DNA of 64,000 nucleotides from Planctomycetota bacterium (GTDB lineage: Bacteria > Planctomycetota > Phycisphaerae > Sedimentisphaerales > Anaerobacaceae): the NCBI GenBank assembly GCA_025459125.1, contig JALORE010000002.1:1-64000 (forward strand). Direction: 5' to 3'. The position numbers and the translations under genes were made by a program. Below, piece after piece: positions 36,192-46,866 of this stretch (the stretch's first letter is position 1; each line of letters starts with the position of its first letter). The notes beneath the pieces are model-generated. The model worked only from the letters and a program-made list of their open reading frames with translations, had not been told where the DNA came from and searched no databases.

Positions 36192-37079
36192 ATGCAACGA
36201 CGGGAATTCCTGGTGAATTCGTGTGCGGTGAGTGTGGTGGCGATGAGCGGTGAAACGCTGTTGGCGCGAGAGGCGCCGGAGCAGATGAAGCGGAAGTCCA
36301 AGGAGAGTGAGCCGGCGTTTCGCAGCCGGGTTCTCAAGGAGCGTGCCCAGGAGAAGGGGCCGGCGAAGGAGGGCCGCCTGCCGGGCGGGAGCTGTTACGA
36401 GCTGCGGCGGTACGAGATTGAGACGGAAGCGCAGAAGGCGGGTCTCGACAAGTTTCTGAGCGAGGCAGCCATCGAGGCTTGGAACGGGCTGGGGATCAAA
36501 CCGGTGGGTGTCTTCTACCCGGTGGAGGGCCTGAGCCCGGTGTATGTCCTGTTGCCACACCGCAGCCTGATGTCATTTTCCACCGCCCTGCAGCGATTGA
36601 GCGAGAACCAGGAGTACCTGGCGAAAGGGGCGGACTTCCTCAATGCTCCGGCGGAGCAGCCGGCGTACAAGAGCGTGGAGGTCCAGCTCATGGCGGCCTT
36701 CCAGGGCATGCCGCAGCTCGAGAGGCCGGTGGACGCGCCCGGCCGGATCTTCCAACTGCGGACGTACGAGAGCCCCAGCGAGAAGACGGGTCTCAAGAAG
36801 ATCGAGATGTTCAACACCGCCGAGATCCAGATCTTCCGCAAAGTCGGTCTGCACCCGGTCTTCTTCGGCCAGACCCTCGCCGGGATCAAGATGCCCAACC
36901 TGACGTACATGCTGGGCTTTCAGGACATGGACGAGAGCAAGGCCAACTGGAAGAAGTTCGGCGCCGATCCCGACTGGCAGAAGTTGCGGGCGATGCCGGA
37001 GTATGCCGACAAGGCGATCCTCCGGAACAAGGGCATCACCAACCTGTACCTCAAGCCGGCGAGCTACTCGCAGATCTGA
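36192..37079 (+). CDS. NIPSNAP-family protein with TAT-like signal
   Basis: Start ATG 36192 with aggag RBS; CYELRRYEIETEAQKAGLDKFL...; FQLRTYESPSEKTGLKKIEMFN. Confidence 0.85.
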   Translation: MQRREFLVNSCAVSVVAMSGETLLAREAPEQMKRKSKESEPAFRSRVLKERAQEKGPAKEGRLPGGSCYELRRYEIETEAQKAGLDKFLSEAAIEAWNGLGIKPVGVFYPVEGLSPVYVLLPHRSLMSFSTALQRLSENQEYLAKGADFLNAPAEQPAYKSVEVQLMAAFQGMPQLERPVDAPGRIFQLRTYESPSEKTGLKKIEMFNTAEIQIFRKVGLHPVFFGQTLAGIKMPNLTYMLGFQDMDESKANWKKFGADPDWQKLRAMPEYADKAILRNKGITNLYLKPASYSQI

Positions 37080-37138
37080 GGACGACTGGACGTAATGAGT
37101 TGTGACCGGCAAAGCCGGTAATCAAGACCATCTGCGGC

Positions 37139-37220
37139 AGGGTGCCATGTCTACGCCTTGTAGACAGGGCCTGACTTCGCGGGCCGAACATGCCTGCGCA
37201 AAGCCGTAGGCATGGCACCC
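37139..37220. repeat. Palindromic element gggtgccatgtctacg...aaagccgtaggcatggcaccc
   Basis: Terminal inverted repeat GGGTGCCATG/CATGGCACCC. Confidence 0.65.
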
Positions 37221-37274
37221 ACCCGTTAACGAAGTCACTCGTCAAAACTCATCAAGGCCGATGGGGTTTGTAGG

Positions 37275-38051
37275 ATGCACGGCAAAAGGAGACAACCCAT
37301 GCCTCGGCACGATCCATCCCGGCGTGGTTTCACGTTGATCGAGTTGCTGGTGGTCATTGCGATCATGGCAATCCTGATGGGGATCCTGGTGCCGGCGTTG
37401 CACAAGGTGCGTTTTCACGCGAGCGAGACGGCGTGTCTGAGCAACCTGCGGCAGGTGAACATGGCCTTGCTGGCCTATGCCAACGAGGATACCCGGGGCC
37501 GTCTGCCTCTGGAGCCGACCGAGCACAACTCCCATCCGGGCCTGTTGAGCCTGCTCGGCGCGTACCGGGATGGGGGCCTCATGGAGGCGTTCTACTGCCC
37601 GCAGGCTCGCTATCTGGAGAAGAATGCCAACGATCCCAACGGCGGCACGCCGGCCGGCAGCACGGACTCCGTGATCGATACACCGGAGAATCGCCAAGCC
37701 GGCAATATCACGTACATCTACTGGAGCTTTCGCAAGAACAAGCCCGGACAGGCGGGGGGCACTTGGCGGGACACCTCACAGTTCCTGCCGCGGCAGCTCA
37801 CGGCCAATGGCATCGAGAGCCATTGGGATTGGCTGGGTACGACCAAGGATAAGACATACCAGACCAAGCAGTACTGGTCCTGCACGCTCGCCCGGCCGGG
37901 GGAGATCTGGGTGGTCTGCGACTTCTTCCGCAAAGGCGGCATCTTCCCGCACGGCCGCAAGGGCGGCGCCACCGAGGGCGGCGTCAACGTCGGTTTCCTC
38001 GACGGACACGCCGGCCGCGTGGTCAAGCAACCCAAGGACAGCTATCGCTGA
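37275..38051 (+). CDS. Type II secretion-like pseudopilin
   Basis: [60 protein letters not shown]. Confidence 0.92.
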   Translation: MHGKRRQPMPRHDPSRRGFTLIELLVVIAIMAILMGILVPALHKVRFHASETACLSNLRQVNMALLAYANEDTRGRLPLEPTEHNSHPGLLSLLGAYRDGGLMEAFYCPQARYLEKNANDPNGGTPAGSTDSVIDTPENRQAGNITYIYWSFRKNKPGQAGGTWRDTSQFLPRQLTANGIESHWDWLGTTKDKTYQTKQYWSCTLARPGEIWVVCDFFRKGGIFPHGRKGGATEGGVNVGFLDGHAGRVVKQPKDSYR

Positions 38052-38385
38052 GCGTAGGCAAAAGCCTCGGGCTGTTGTGGCCAGATGCTCACTTGTTGCC
38101 GCACGCGTCGTCTCTGTACTCATGGCTGAGAACAGAATGAGCTATGGGAGACAAGTGTGCGATGTTGGCTGACGTCCATCTTGTTCGGGCGTGGTTCGGA
38201 TTCATCTCGCTGATGCTGTTGTTGCGCGTACCGCTCCTCATTGCGGTGAACCGATCGTATCCACGGGCGCGCGGTGGCCACCTGCTTCTCCCGGCTTTGG
38301 CACGTCTGCATCGGGTACGGCATCGGTGAGGAATTGCTCCAGCAGCGGCGAGAACCCTGCGGCCGGGGAGTGAAGGAGACTGATC

Positions 38386-38850
38386 GTGTCTACGCGTGCG
38401 AGCGTCCGTCGTCATCCCATTCATCCGATGCTGGTCGTCTTTCCCCTGGGTCTGTGGATCTTCTCGTTTGTCTGCCATCTGGTCTATGTCCTCGGGGGGC
38501 CGGCGGTGTGGTACACGGTGGGGTTGTATGCCATGGGCGGAGGCATCGTCGGGGCCGTGCTGGCTGCCGTACCGGGGCTGATCGACTTCCTGACGCTGGG
38601 TCGATCGCGGGTGCAGACGATCGCGCTCTCCCATATGATTGCCCACACGAGTGCGCTGACGATCTTCGCGGTCGCGTTTGGCATCGCCGTCTTCTCGACG
38701 GATTACAGCATGGTCCCGTTTGTGCTCAGCGTGATTGGTCTGGCGGCAGTGGGTGTGGGCGGCTGGCTGGGCGGAGCGCTCGTGTACGAGCACGGCGTAG
38801 GCGTCGAATGCGAAGCACGGGAAGAGGTGCCGATGGTCGAGCACGCGTAG
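38386..38850 (+). CDS. DUF2231-like membrane protein (GTG start)
   Basis: RRHPIHPMLVVFPLGLWIFSFVCHLVY..., four hydrophobic segments. Confidence 0.85.
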   Translation: MSTRASVRRHPIHPMLVVFPLGLWIFSFVCHLVYVLGGPAVWYTVGLYAMGGGIVGAVLAAVPGLIDFLTLGRSRVQTIALSHMIAHTSALTIFAVAFGIAVFSTDYSMVPFVLSVIGLAAVGVGGWLGGALVYEHGVGVECEAREEVPMVEHA

Positions 38851-38858
38851 CAGCCCGC

Positions 38859-40196
38859 TCAGAAGTTGCGCTCGACGAAGCCGGTGTCGATCTTGCCTTT
38901 GACGAAGAGGTTGTGCGAAAGGATCTCCAGGCAGGCGGGGATGGTGGTCTTGATCGGTTGGACGGTGAATTCCTCCAGGGCACGCCGCATGGTGGCGATG
39001 GCGGCGGCACGCGTCTTCTGGTGGACGACCAGCTTGGCGATGAGGGAATCGTAGTGCGGATCGACCGTCCAGCCCTGGCAGGCGTGGGTGTCCACCCGCA
39101 CGCCGGGACCGCCGGGAGCGCGGTATTCGGTGATCGTCCCGGGACAGGGCGCGAAGTTGTTCTTCGGGTCTTCCGCGTTGATCCGGCATTCCATCGCCAC
39201 GCCCTGATGCAGGATGTCCTTCTGACGCAGGCCCAGCGGCTGCCCGCTGGCGACCTGGATTTGCAGCTTGATGAGATCCTGGCCGGTGACCATTTCCGTC
39301 ACGGGGTGCTCGACCTGGATGCGGGTGTTGACCTCGATGAAGTAGAACTTCCTGTCCTTGTCCAGGAGGAATTCGACCGTGGCGGCGTTGACATAGTTGG
39401 CCTCCTTGATGAGGCGCGTAGCGGCGTCCGCCAGGCGCTGCCGATCGCGCTCCTCGAGCACGGGGCAGGGCGACTCCTCGATCATCTTCTGGTGGCGGCG
39501 CTGGATGGAGCAGTCTCGCTCGTAGAAGTGCAGGACGTTGCCCTCCGCGTCGGCCATGACCTGGACCTCGACGTGCCGGGGTTCGACGATGAACTTCTCG
39601 AGATAGACGCTGCCGTCGCCGAAGGCGGCTTGGGCCTCGGTTTTGGCGGCATTGAAGGCCGCGCGGAGGCTGATGTCGTTGTGGACGACGCGCATGCCGC
39701 GACCGCCGCCGCCGGCGACCGCCTTGATGATGATGGGGTAGCCGATCTGGTTGGCGAGCTTCATCGCTTCCGCGTCGTTGGCCAGGACGCCTTCGGAGCC
39801 TGGGACGATGGGCACCTTGGCCTTACGGGCCAGCTTGCGGGCCTCGACCTTATCGCCGAGCAGGCGCATGGCTTCGACGCCCGGGCCGACGAACCCGATG
39901 CCGCAGTCCCGGCAGATCTCGGCAAAGTTGATATTCTCCGCGAGGAACCCGTAGCCGGGGTGGATCGCGTCGACGTTGGTGATCTCCGCGGCGCTGATGA
40001 TCCGCGGGATGTTGAGGTAGCTCTGGTCGCAGTCGGCCGGCCCGATGCAGATCGCCTCGTCCGCCAGACGCAGATAGGGCGCGTTCCGGTCCGCCTCCGA
40101 GTAGACCGCGACGGTCTCTATCCCCAGCTCGTGGCAGGCTCGAATGATTCGCAGGGCGATTTCGCCGCGGTTGGCGACCAGGATTCGTGATAGCAT
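38859..40196 (-). CDS. accC: Acetyl-CoA carboxylase, biotin carboxylase subunit
   Basis: [69 protein letters not shown]. Confidence 0.97.
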   Translation of the reverse strand: MLSRILVANRGEIALRIIRACHELGIETVAVYSEADRNAPYLRLADEAICIGPADCDQSYLNIPRIISAAEITNVDAIHPGYGFLAENINFAEICRDCGIGFVGPGVEAMRLLGDKVEARKLARKAKVPIVPGSEGVLANDAEAMKLANQIGYPIIIKAVAGGGGRGMRVVHNDISLRAAFNAAKTEAQAAFGDGSVYLEKFIVEPRHVEVQVMADAEGNVLHFYERDCSIQRRHQKMIEESPCPVLEERDRQRLADAATRLIKEANYVNAATVEFLLDKDRKFYFIEVNTRIQVEHPVTEMVTGQDLIKLQIQVASGQPLGLRQKDILHQGVAMECRINAEDPKNNFAPCPGTITEYRAPGGPGVRVDTHACQGWTVDPHYDSLIAKLVVHQKTRAAAIATMRRALEEFTVQPIKTTIPACLEILSHNLFVKGKIDTGFVERNF

Positions 40197-40301
40197 TCCG
40201 TCTGGCTCTTCTTTCCGAAGCTCAATTGGGAGTCTGACGTGTCCAGGAGAACCACGAGAGTCTCCCGCCGGTTCTTGCCCCCAGACTCTAGACGCTGTGC
40301 A

Positions 40302-40781
40302 TCAATCCGGCTTGACCCGGAACAGGACCTGGCCGTATTCGACGGCCTGGCCGTTCGCCGCGGCTTTCTCGACGATCGTGCCGCTGACTTCCGCCCGGAT
40401 CTCATTCATCACCTTCATGGCCTCGATGATGCCGACCACCGTCTGCGGGTCGACGTGTGCCCCGATCTCCACGTACGGCTCGGAGTCCGGGCTCGGCGCC
40501 ACGTAGAAGGTGCCCACGATGGGAGACCGCACCTCCAGCAGTCCCTCTCCTTTGGCATGAGCGGGGGCCGGTCCGCTGGCGGCCGGGGCCGGGATAGGAG
40601 TCCCCATGCCCGGCAGGGAGGCGAACAGAGGTCCCAGGGTCGTGGGAGGCTGGGGCGGTTGGGCCCGCTGCAGGGAAACGTAGTCCTCCCCATGGCGGAT
40701 GTCGATCTTGACCAGATCGTTTTCCTTCATGATCTTGATCAACTCTTTGATCTTCTGGACATCGGCGTCTTTTTCGGCCAT
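40302..40781 (-). CDS. accB: Acetyl-CoA carboxylase biotin carboxyl carrier protein
   Basis: Start moved to 40781 (MAEKDADVQKIKELIKIM); VGIIEAMKVMNEIRAEVSG biotinylation motif. Confidence 0.95.
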   Translation of the reverse strand: MAEKDADVQKIKELIKIMKENDLVKIDIRHGEDYVSLQRAQPPQPPTTLGPLFASLPGMGTPIPAPAASGPAPAHAKGEGLLEVRSPIVGTFYVAPSPDSEPYVEIGAHVDPQTVVGIIEAMKVMNEIRAEVSGTIVEKAAANGQAVEYGQVLFRVKPD

Positions 40782-41100
40782 TGTCGCGTCCTTTCCCAAA
40801 GACCCGCCCGGGCACTCCAGAGTCCCTGTACCACTCCCGGTCCGGGGTTGGGATGGTCGTCTGATTGTCAGGCCAGTATAGCGGCCGTGCGAGCGTCTGC
40901 AATACAATTCCGGGAGTGACCGGTCCGGTCGGGGTCCATCCCGTGGCCCTTGTCGCGACGCCCGGGCTCTTGCAGCACCTCAGGAGTCACGCCTCATGGC
41001 AGGCGGAAGATGTTAAGATGGGTAAGATGGTGAATGGGCGTGAGCGGATGCTCGTGTGGCAGTGTCCAGGCCGAGAGCCGTGGTCTGTAGTGTACCTGTG

Positions 41101-41204
41101 ATACCGATCACGCCTGAGCCAGATTCCGGGTGGCAGCGGCAAGCGGAGTCCTCGGAGCTTGCCGCTGCCACCCACGCTACGAAATCCTCAGGCGTAATCC
41201 GTAC
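41101..41204. mobile_element. MITE-like palindromic element, family A2 (short copy)
   Basis: ataccgatcacgcctgagccagattccgGGTGGCAGCGGCAAGC...GCTTGCCGCTGCCACCcacgctacgaaatcctcaggcgtaatccgt. Confidence 0.75.
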
Positions 41205-41217
41205 AAGGGCATGTCGA

Positions 41218-41241
41218 ATAACGCCTCCCGGCGTCACTACG
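41218..41241. repeat. Family F copy
   Basis: aataacgcctcccggcgtcactac. Confidence 0.6.
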
Positions 41242-41424
41242 AGCCAAGCTGCGTTTGAGGATGGAGGCTGCCTGTAGCACCGCCGCCCCCGGCTGTGGAG
41301 TTGAGGGGATCATGCCCGAGGGCGGGCATGCCACATGTTGGGGAGCGCCTGCCGCCCGGCGCGAGGTGGCGGGTACGGCGTATGAGACGCGCATGAGTGC
41401 CAGGGCAGCGCTGGCTTCCGGGCG

Positions 41425-41462
41425 CAAAAAGAAACGCCGCGGCCACCGGGGACCGCGGCGTT
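41425..41462 (-). terminator. Rho-independent terminator of DUF11 lipoprotein gene
   Basis: Minus strand: AACGCCGCGG tccccggtgg CCGCGGCGTT TCTTTTT. Confidence 0.88.
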
Positions 41463-41473
41463 CGAACTCATGA

Positions 41474-43285
41474 CTAATTGCCGTGATTCTGCTGATAGAT
41501 ATGCGTGGCTTCCATCGACTCGATCGGCAGCGCGATCTGATCGGTGTGCATCGTGGCCTTGAACCGCACGTCGCCGGCCTGCAGGCCCTTCACGACGATG
41601 CGCCAGGTGGCCTTGGTCTTCGGCTCCAGGCTGCGGAGCGGGGCGAAGCTGATGGTCTTGCCCATCAGCGAGCCGGGCGTCGCGCCGGCCGAGGAGACGT
41701 ACTGCACCTTGTCGTCGAGCAGACACATGATCCGGACGTTGCCGTCGGCGGCCGAGCCTTCGTTGCTGGCCGTGATGGTATACGTTGTCGTGCCGCCGAC
41801 CTCCACGGGATCTTCCATATCGATCACATCGAGCCGCGTGGCGGCGATCCCGGTGATCGCGGTCTTGGAGGCGTCCGTGGCCGGCTCGGCACAGTACGCG
41901 GAGGCCGTCGCACTGGCCAGCAGATCGCCTTCCTCCACGGGCGTGTAGGAGATCCGCACCTTCTTCGAGGTGTTGGGTTCCAGGGTGCCGAGCTCCCAGA
42001 TCAGCTTGGCGCCGGAGAACTGGGCGCCGGCGGTCGCCTCGATGCCGGTCACCCCGGGCGGAATACTGTCCTCGATGACCGTGTTCTGCGCGGGCCCATC
42101 GCCCTTGTTGAAGACGGAGATCTCATAGGATACCGACCGGCCCAGATACTGGCGTTTCGGACCGGACTTGGTCAGCGTCAGGACCGGCTGGCGGACATTT
42201 GTCGTCGTGGCCTCGGATTCCGCCTTCAGGCCGGAGTCCGAGGTGGCCATCGCCTTGCCGGAAAACGCGCCGGTCTTGGTCGCCCGCAGCTTGATGGAGA
42301 AGCTGCGCGACTCCCCGGCCGCCAACGTGCCGGCCTCCAGGAGGACCTTGCCCTTGCCGTCCGCGGTCAGCAGGCCGGCGGGCAGGTTGTCCACGATCTG
42401 GACGTTCTGGGCGGCCCCGGTGCCGGTGTTCCTCACCACGAACTCGATCGGGATCGATTCGCAGATCAGGGCCTCCGCCGGAGCGACCTTGCGGATCTCC
42501 AGGCTGGGCTCGACGACCTTAACGACCGCGGAATCGCGGACCGTATGCGTGATGGACGTGGATTGCTGCAACGGCTTGGAGGTCGTGGCCACGCCGGAGA
42601 TCTTGATGCTCTTGCTGGCCTTGGGCCCCAGGGAATCGATCTGCCACACCAGCTTGTTGCCTTCCGGCTGGACCATCGGCTCGGCCGCCCGGAATTCGAA
42701 GTCCGGGGAAACCGTCTCGGTGATCGTGACGTCGGTCAGCACGGTGTCGGTCAGGTTGCTGACCTTGAGTGTGTAAGAGAACATGGTGCTCAGGCGCACC
42801 TCGGCGGGCAAGGTCTTGTCCACCTGAATCACGCCGAAGTCCCGCCGCGGGTAGATGATGGACTGGACGTGTCCGCCGGCTTCATCCACGGTCACCAGGG
42901 GCGCGCCAACGGGCGTTATCCTGTCGGCCGGGCCGGCCGTCGCACCCCGTTGGATGGGCTGCATCGGCTCGACGTTGGTCGTCACGACTTCCATCGTTGC
43001 GGCCCGTCGCGAGTCCGACTCAATGGGGGTCCGGGCCACGGCCTCTCTCTGCGGCTCGGCCTCGGGAGCAGAGGGCGTCGAAGCCGGAGCCGGGGCCGAT
43101 CGGGTCCGGGATCTCGAAGAACGCGACACCGGTATCGTCGGTCGAAGGTCCCGGTCCCAGAGGGACGTCCTTCCGGACAACCCTGCCGGCTTGGCGGAAC
43201 GCTCAGACCTCGGACCGGGTGCGCTCCGGCATCCCGGTAGCAGCACGAAAGACACCAGAATCAGAATCGCCCAAACCTTCTTCAT
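41474..43285 (-). CDS. Lipoprotein with repeated DUF11/conserved-repeat domains
   Basis: Start 43285 (MKKVWAILILVSFVLLPGC lipobox); repeated NTGTGAAQNVQIVDNLPAGL / NKGDGPAQNTVIEDSIPPGV / NEGSAADGNVRIMCLL. Confidence 0.92.
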   Translation of the reverse strand: MKKVWAILILVSFVLLPGCRSAPGPRSERSAKPAGLSGRTSLWDRDLRPTIPVSRSSRSRTRSAPAPASTPSAPEAEPQREAVARTPIESDSRRAATMEVVTTNVEPMQPIQRGATAGPADRITPVGAPLVTVDEAGGHVQSIIYPRRDFGVIQVDKTLPAEVRLSTMFSYTLKVSNLTDTVLTDVTITETVSPDFEFRAAEPMVQPEGNKLVWQIDSLGPKASKSIKISGVATTSKPLQQSTSITHTVRDSAVVKVVEPSLEIRKVAPAEALICESIPIEFVVRNTGTGAAQNVQIVDNLPAGLLTADGKGKVLLEAGTLAAGESRSFSIKLRATKTGAFSGKAMATSDSGLKAESEATTTNVRQPVLTLTKSGPKRQYLGRSVSYEISVFNKGDGPAQNTVIEDSIPPGVTGIEATAGAQFSGAKLIWELGTLEPNTSKKVRISYTPVEEGDLLASATASAYCAEPATDASKTAITGIAATRLDVIDMEDPVEVGGTTTYTITASNEGSAADGNVRIMCLLDDKVQYVSSAGATPGSLMGKTISFAPLRSLEPKTKATWRIVVKGLQAGDVRFKATMHTDQIALPIESMEATHIYQQNHGN

Positions 43286-43820
43286 CACACCGCTCCTTTC
43301 ATATCCTGAAGCTCGCCCTCCCAATTCGGCTGCCTTCCGCCCGGGCCCCGTTCAACACGGTGCCACGTGGCAAGGAGGCAAGCTTCGAGACATGTCCGAC
43401 GTCGTCGCGACCACACCTGGCGCTGCTGCATTTCCGTCCTGCACGGCAGGAATGCAATGGCCTGCTTCGGGTCGCCACCCCCAAGGGACGACTTGGCGTC
43501 TTGGGTTCTTCGGACCAATGACGCACCTTCTCATGTAGAATATGCAAAAGAACATGCGAAGGTACAAGGCAGACACTGCTGCCACTATTTTGCCTAATTA
43601 TACTATGTTGCCCACTCTGTGGTCAAGTGCTAAGTCGTTGCATCATGGGGGATTGTGTTGGTCCGGTTGCCCAAAACAGGTTTGGATCGCTCTCACCAAG
43701 CTCTTATCGGACAGGCGATTCGGATCGGCGCTAGGAAAATCGCTTGCATCGGTTTCGGCTTGCAGCTATGTTTCGTTCTTTTGGGGTCACGACGGTTATC
43801 CAGGTTGGGAGGCCAACGGC

Positions 43821-45686
43821 GTGAAACGATCTGCCTTTGACCGGCTGGTCTCACAGCGGGTCCTCATCGGCGACGGGGCGATGGGCACCATGCTGTACCA
43901 GCACGGCGTCTTTCTAAACCGCTGCTTCGACGAGTTGAATCTGAGCGATCCGGGTCTGGTCAAGAAGGTCCATGCCGCCTACGTCGGGGCCGGCAGCGAC
44001 CTGATCGAGACCAACACGTTCGGCGCCAACCGGCTGAAGCTCTCGAAGTTCGGCCTGGCCGCGGAAGTCGAGCCCATCAACCGGGCTGCGGTCCGCATCG
44101 CCAGAGAGGCCGCCCCGGACACCGTCCTGGTCGCCGGCTCCCTGGGGCCGTTGGGATGCGAGCTGGTGGGTCCGGGCCCGATAACCTCGAAGGAAGCAGG
44201 GCAGGTTTTTGAGGAACAGGGCCGGGCCCTCGTCTCGGCCGGTGTGGACCTGCTGATTCTGGAGACATTTGCCAATCCCGATGAGCTGCTGGTCGCGATC
44301 CGGGCGGTCGCGGGCTTGGGGGACCTTCCGCTCGTCGCGCAGATGACCGTTGGGGAGAATCAGGAGACCGTCTACGGGGAGCGGATCGACCAGGCTGTCG
44401 CACGAGTCGCGCAGGAGGAGGCGGTGGCTGTCGTGGGCCTGAACTGCTCGCTCGGCCCTTCCGGCATGCTCAGCAGCCTGGAGCTGGTGCGGCGCATCAC
44501 GGACAAGCCCATCGCCGTGCAGCCGAACGCCGGCATGCCCCGGCAGGTCGAGGGGCGGCAACTGTACATGTGCACCCCGGAGTACATGGCTGAGTACGCC
44601 AAGCGGTTCTTCGAAATGGGCGCACGCCTGATCGGCGGCTGTTGCGGCACGACGCCCGAGCATATTCGGGAGATCGTACGTGCGGTCCGCTCCATCAGCA
44701 AAGCAGGGGCGCAGAGCGCCGTCCCGGCCCGGGTCGAGGTCCAGCAGACAGCCCGTCCCGTCCTGCGGGAGCCGCAGCCGCTGGCTACGCGGTCCGGCCT
44801 GGGGGCGAAGCTGGCCGCCGGGGCGCCGGTGACGATGATCGAGATCACGCCGCCGCGCGGGATCGACGTGGCGGCCACCGTGGAAAAGGCCCGGCAGTGC
44901 GCCCGGGCCGGCGTGGACGCGATCAACATCCCGGATGGGCCGCGGGCGAGCTCCCGTCTCTCGCCGCTGGTCACGGCCGTGCGCATCCAGGAAGGGGCCG
45001 GCATCGAGGCCATCCTTCACTTTTGCTGTCGCGACCGAAACCTGATCGGCATGCAGTCCGATATCCTCGGCGCCTCGGCCATCGGCCTGCGGAACCTGCT
45101 GATCATCACGGGCGATCCGCCCAAGCTGGGCGAGTACCCCAGCGCCACCGGCGTTTTCGACATGGATTCCATCGCTTTGACGGCGGTCGTGCGGAACCTC
45201 AATCGGGGCGTCGACATCGGCGGCAACAGCATTAATCCGCCCACGGCCTTGGTCATGGGCGTCGGCGCCAACCCGGTGGCCACCGACCTGGAGCGGGAAG
45301 TCGAGCGATTTCGCCAGAAAGTCCTGGCGGGAGCCGAGTTTGCGGTCACGCAGCCGGTGTTCGACGCCGAGTGCCTGTTTCGGTTTCTCGACGCGATCGA
45401 GGGCGCCGCGATTCCGATCATCGCGGGGATCTGGCCGTTCACGAGCTATAAGAACGCCGAGTTCATGGCCAACGAGGTGCCCGGCGTGGTGGTCCCGCCG
45501 TCCCTGCTGGAGCGCATGCGCCAGGCGACGACCAAGGAGGACGGCCGGCTCCTGGGGATCGAGATCGCCCGCGAGCTGGTGGCCCGGGTCCGGGAACGCG
45601 TGGCGGGATTCGCCGTCAGTGCCCCGTTCGGCAACGTCGGCACCGCGCTGGCCGTGCTGGGGAAAGCGGACCCCGGGGCGGCGTGA
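43821..45686 (+). CDS. Bifunctional homocysteine S-methyltransferase / 5,10-methylenetetrahydrofolate reductase
   Basis: GTG 43821; RVLIGDGAMGTMLYQHG, IETNTFGANRLKL, GGCCGTTPEHI, then EITPPRGIDV...CRDRNLIGMQSDILGASAIGLRNLLIITGDPPK. Confidence 0.95.
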   Translation: MKRSAFDRLVSQRVLIGDGAMGTMLYQHGVFLNRCFDELNLSDPGLVKKVHAAYVGAGSDLIETNTFGANRLKLSKFGLAAEVEPINRAAVRIAREAAPDTVLVAGSLGPLGCELVGPGPITSKEAGQVFEEQGRALVSAGVDLLILETFANPDELLVAIRAVAGLGDLPLVAQMTVGENQETVYGERIDQAVARVAQEEAVAVVGLNCSLGPSGMLSSLELVRRITDKPIAVQPNAGMPRQVEGRQLYMCTPEYMAEYAKRFFEMGARLIGGCCGTTPEHIREIVRAVRSISKAGAQSAVPARVEVQQTARPVLREPQPLATRSGLGAKLAAGAPVTMIEITPPRGIDVAATVEKARQCARAGVDAINIPDGPRASSRLSPLVTAVRIQEGAGIEAILHFCCRDRNLIGMQSDILGASAIGLRNLLIITGDPPKLGEYPSATGVFDMDSIALTAVVRNLNRGVDIGGNSINPPTALVMGVGANPVATDLEREVERFRQKVLAGAEFAVTQPVFDAECLFRFLDAIEGAAIPIIAGIWPFTSYKNAEFMANEVPGVVVPPSLLERMRQATTKEDGRLLGIEIARELVARVRERVAGFAVSAPFGNVGTALAVLGKADPGAA

Positions 45687-45747
45687 TGGTCTTCCTGTCC
45701 TGCCCGGCGGGGCGCGGCACTTGTAGATTGTGTTTCAAGGAGCGTTC

Positions 45748-46359
45748 ATGGACGGACGTGTGCACGGGGTGCCACTGGAGGTGGAACTGGTGGCGATCAC
45801 GCCGGAACCCGAGAAGGTGATCGAGCAGGCAGGACGAACGTGCTATCGGAGTTTCGATCGCATCCACGATGACTCGCAGGCCGATTTCATCCGCCGTCTG
45901 CTCAAGATAGGCCATGAATCGCCCCTGGAGCACGCGTATGCGACGTTCCGCATCCGGAACTGTTCGCGGGCGATGACGCATCAGCTCGTCCGGCATCGCC
46001 TCATGGCGGTTTCGCAGCAGTCCCAGCGTTACGTTGACGAAGAGCAGTTCTCGTACGTCACTCCCGGAAGCCTGCCGCCGGAGTTCGCGGACGACTTCCA
46101 CCAGGACATGCGCACCATCCAGCAGATGTACCGCAAGTGGCGCGACCGGGGCTTGAAGAAGGAGGATGCCCGCTTCGTGTTGCCCAACGCCTGCGTGAGC
46201 GAGATCGTGGTCTCCGCCGACCTGCGCGAGTGGCGTCACATCTTCCACCTTCGCCTGTCCCCCAAGGCCCAATGGGAGATCCGCCAGGCCTGCGAGCTGA
46301 TGCTCGCCATTCTCCGGCAGCACGCCCCCACGTGTTTCGAGGACATCCAGAGCGGCTGA
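45748..46359 (+). CDS. thyX: Flavin-dependent thymidylate synthase
   Basis: Start ATG 45748 (aaggag RBS); RHRLMAVSQQSQR ThyX motif. Confidence 0.96.
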   Translation: MDGRVHGVPLEVELVAITPEPEKVIEQAGRTCYRSFDRIHDDSQADFIRRLLKIGHESPLEHAYATFRIRNCSRAMTHQLVRHRLMAVSQQSQRYVDEEQFSYVTPGSLPPEFADDFHQDMRTIQQMYRKWRDRGLKKEDARFVLPNACVSEIVVSADLREWRHIFHLRLSPKAQWEIRQACELMLAILRQHAPTCFEDIQSG

Positions 46360-46417
46360 CCGCCGCCGGGCCTTCCCCTCTCCGGCTCTAGGGCTGGCGG
46401 CTGGCGGCGCGTCAGAT

Positions 46418-46447
46418 TTGACACCGACAACACCCATCGGTTATATT
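46418..46447 (+). promoter_or_regulatory. Putative promoter TTGACA-N18-TATATT with ACCGA/TCGGT inverted repeat in spacer
   Basis: Consensus -35, good -10. Confidence 0.6.
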
Positions 46448-46625
46448 GTGGAGGTAGCACGTCTGTAGACAGTCGGCAGTACACGCACGGCTGGGCACAC
46501 GCCTGTCTGGATCTCTGGAACCGGGGGGAACGGAGGATCGACGATGGTCGAGGTACGGGGCGTCCCAATTCTGCGAAGAATCTTTTTTCCAGGCGCGCCC
46601 TGCCTTTGCGCACACGCTGCGGCAG

Positions 46626-46700
46626 CCGAATTCCGGAGAGTATCTGGTGGGTTTTTGAAGGGAAGGACTATCCGCGTTTGTGGGGGGAAGCCCAACTATG
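46626..46700 (+). pseudogene. C-terminal remnant of a GLUG-type secreted protein
   Basis: Reads RIPESIWWVFEGKDYPRLWGEAQL*; intact paralogues end DIWWILEGQDYPRLR and DIWRIDEGKDYPRLWWEPRNP. Confidence 0.78.
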
Positions 46701-46866
46701 ATGGATGAGGGGTGATTGTTGATTGATGATTGGATTGGAAACAGCGAAGGGCACGAATCCCACGAATGGAGGAAATTCGAAGGCTACAGGCGGTAGGCTG
46801 TGGACGGTAGGTGCCTTCGGTCTACGGCCTGCGGCCTGAAGCCTCTTCTTTGGAGGACCGGAGATC

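Noticed and set aside
43542-43820. N-terminal extension of the methyltransferase/MTHFR ORF
   Set aside because: No homology-like signal; GTG 43821 with upstream ggagg fits the family start.
43560-43820. Possible SAM or cobalamin riboswitch upstream of the methyltransferase/MTHFR gene (CTCTTATCGGACAGG...)
   Set aside because: Could not fit the conserved core of any SAM or cobalamin riboswitch class by eye; cmscan would decide.
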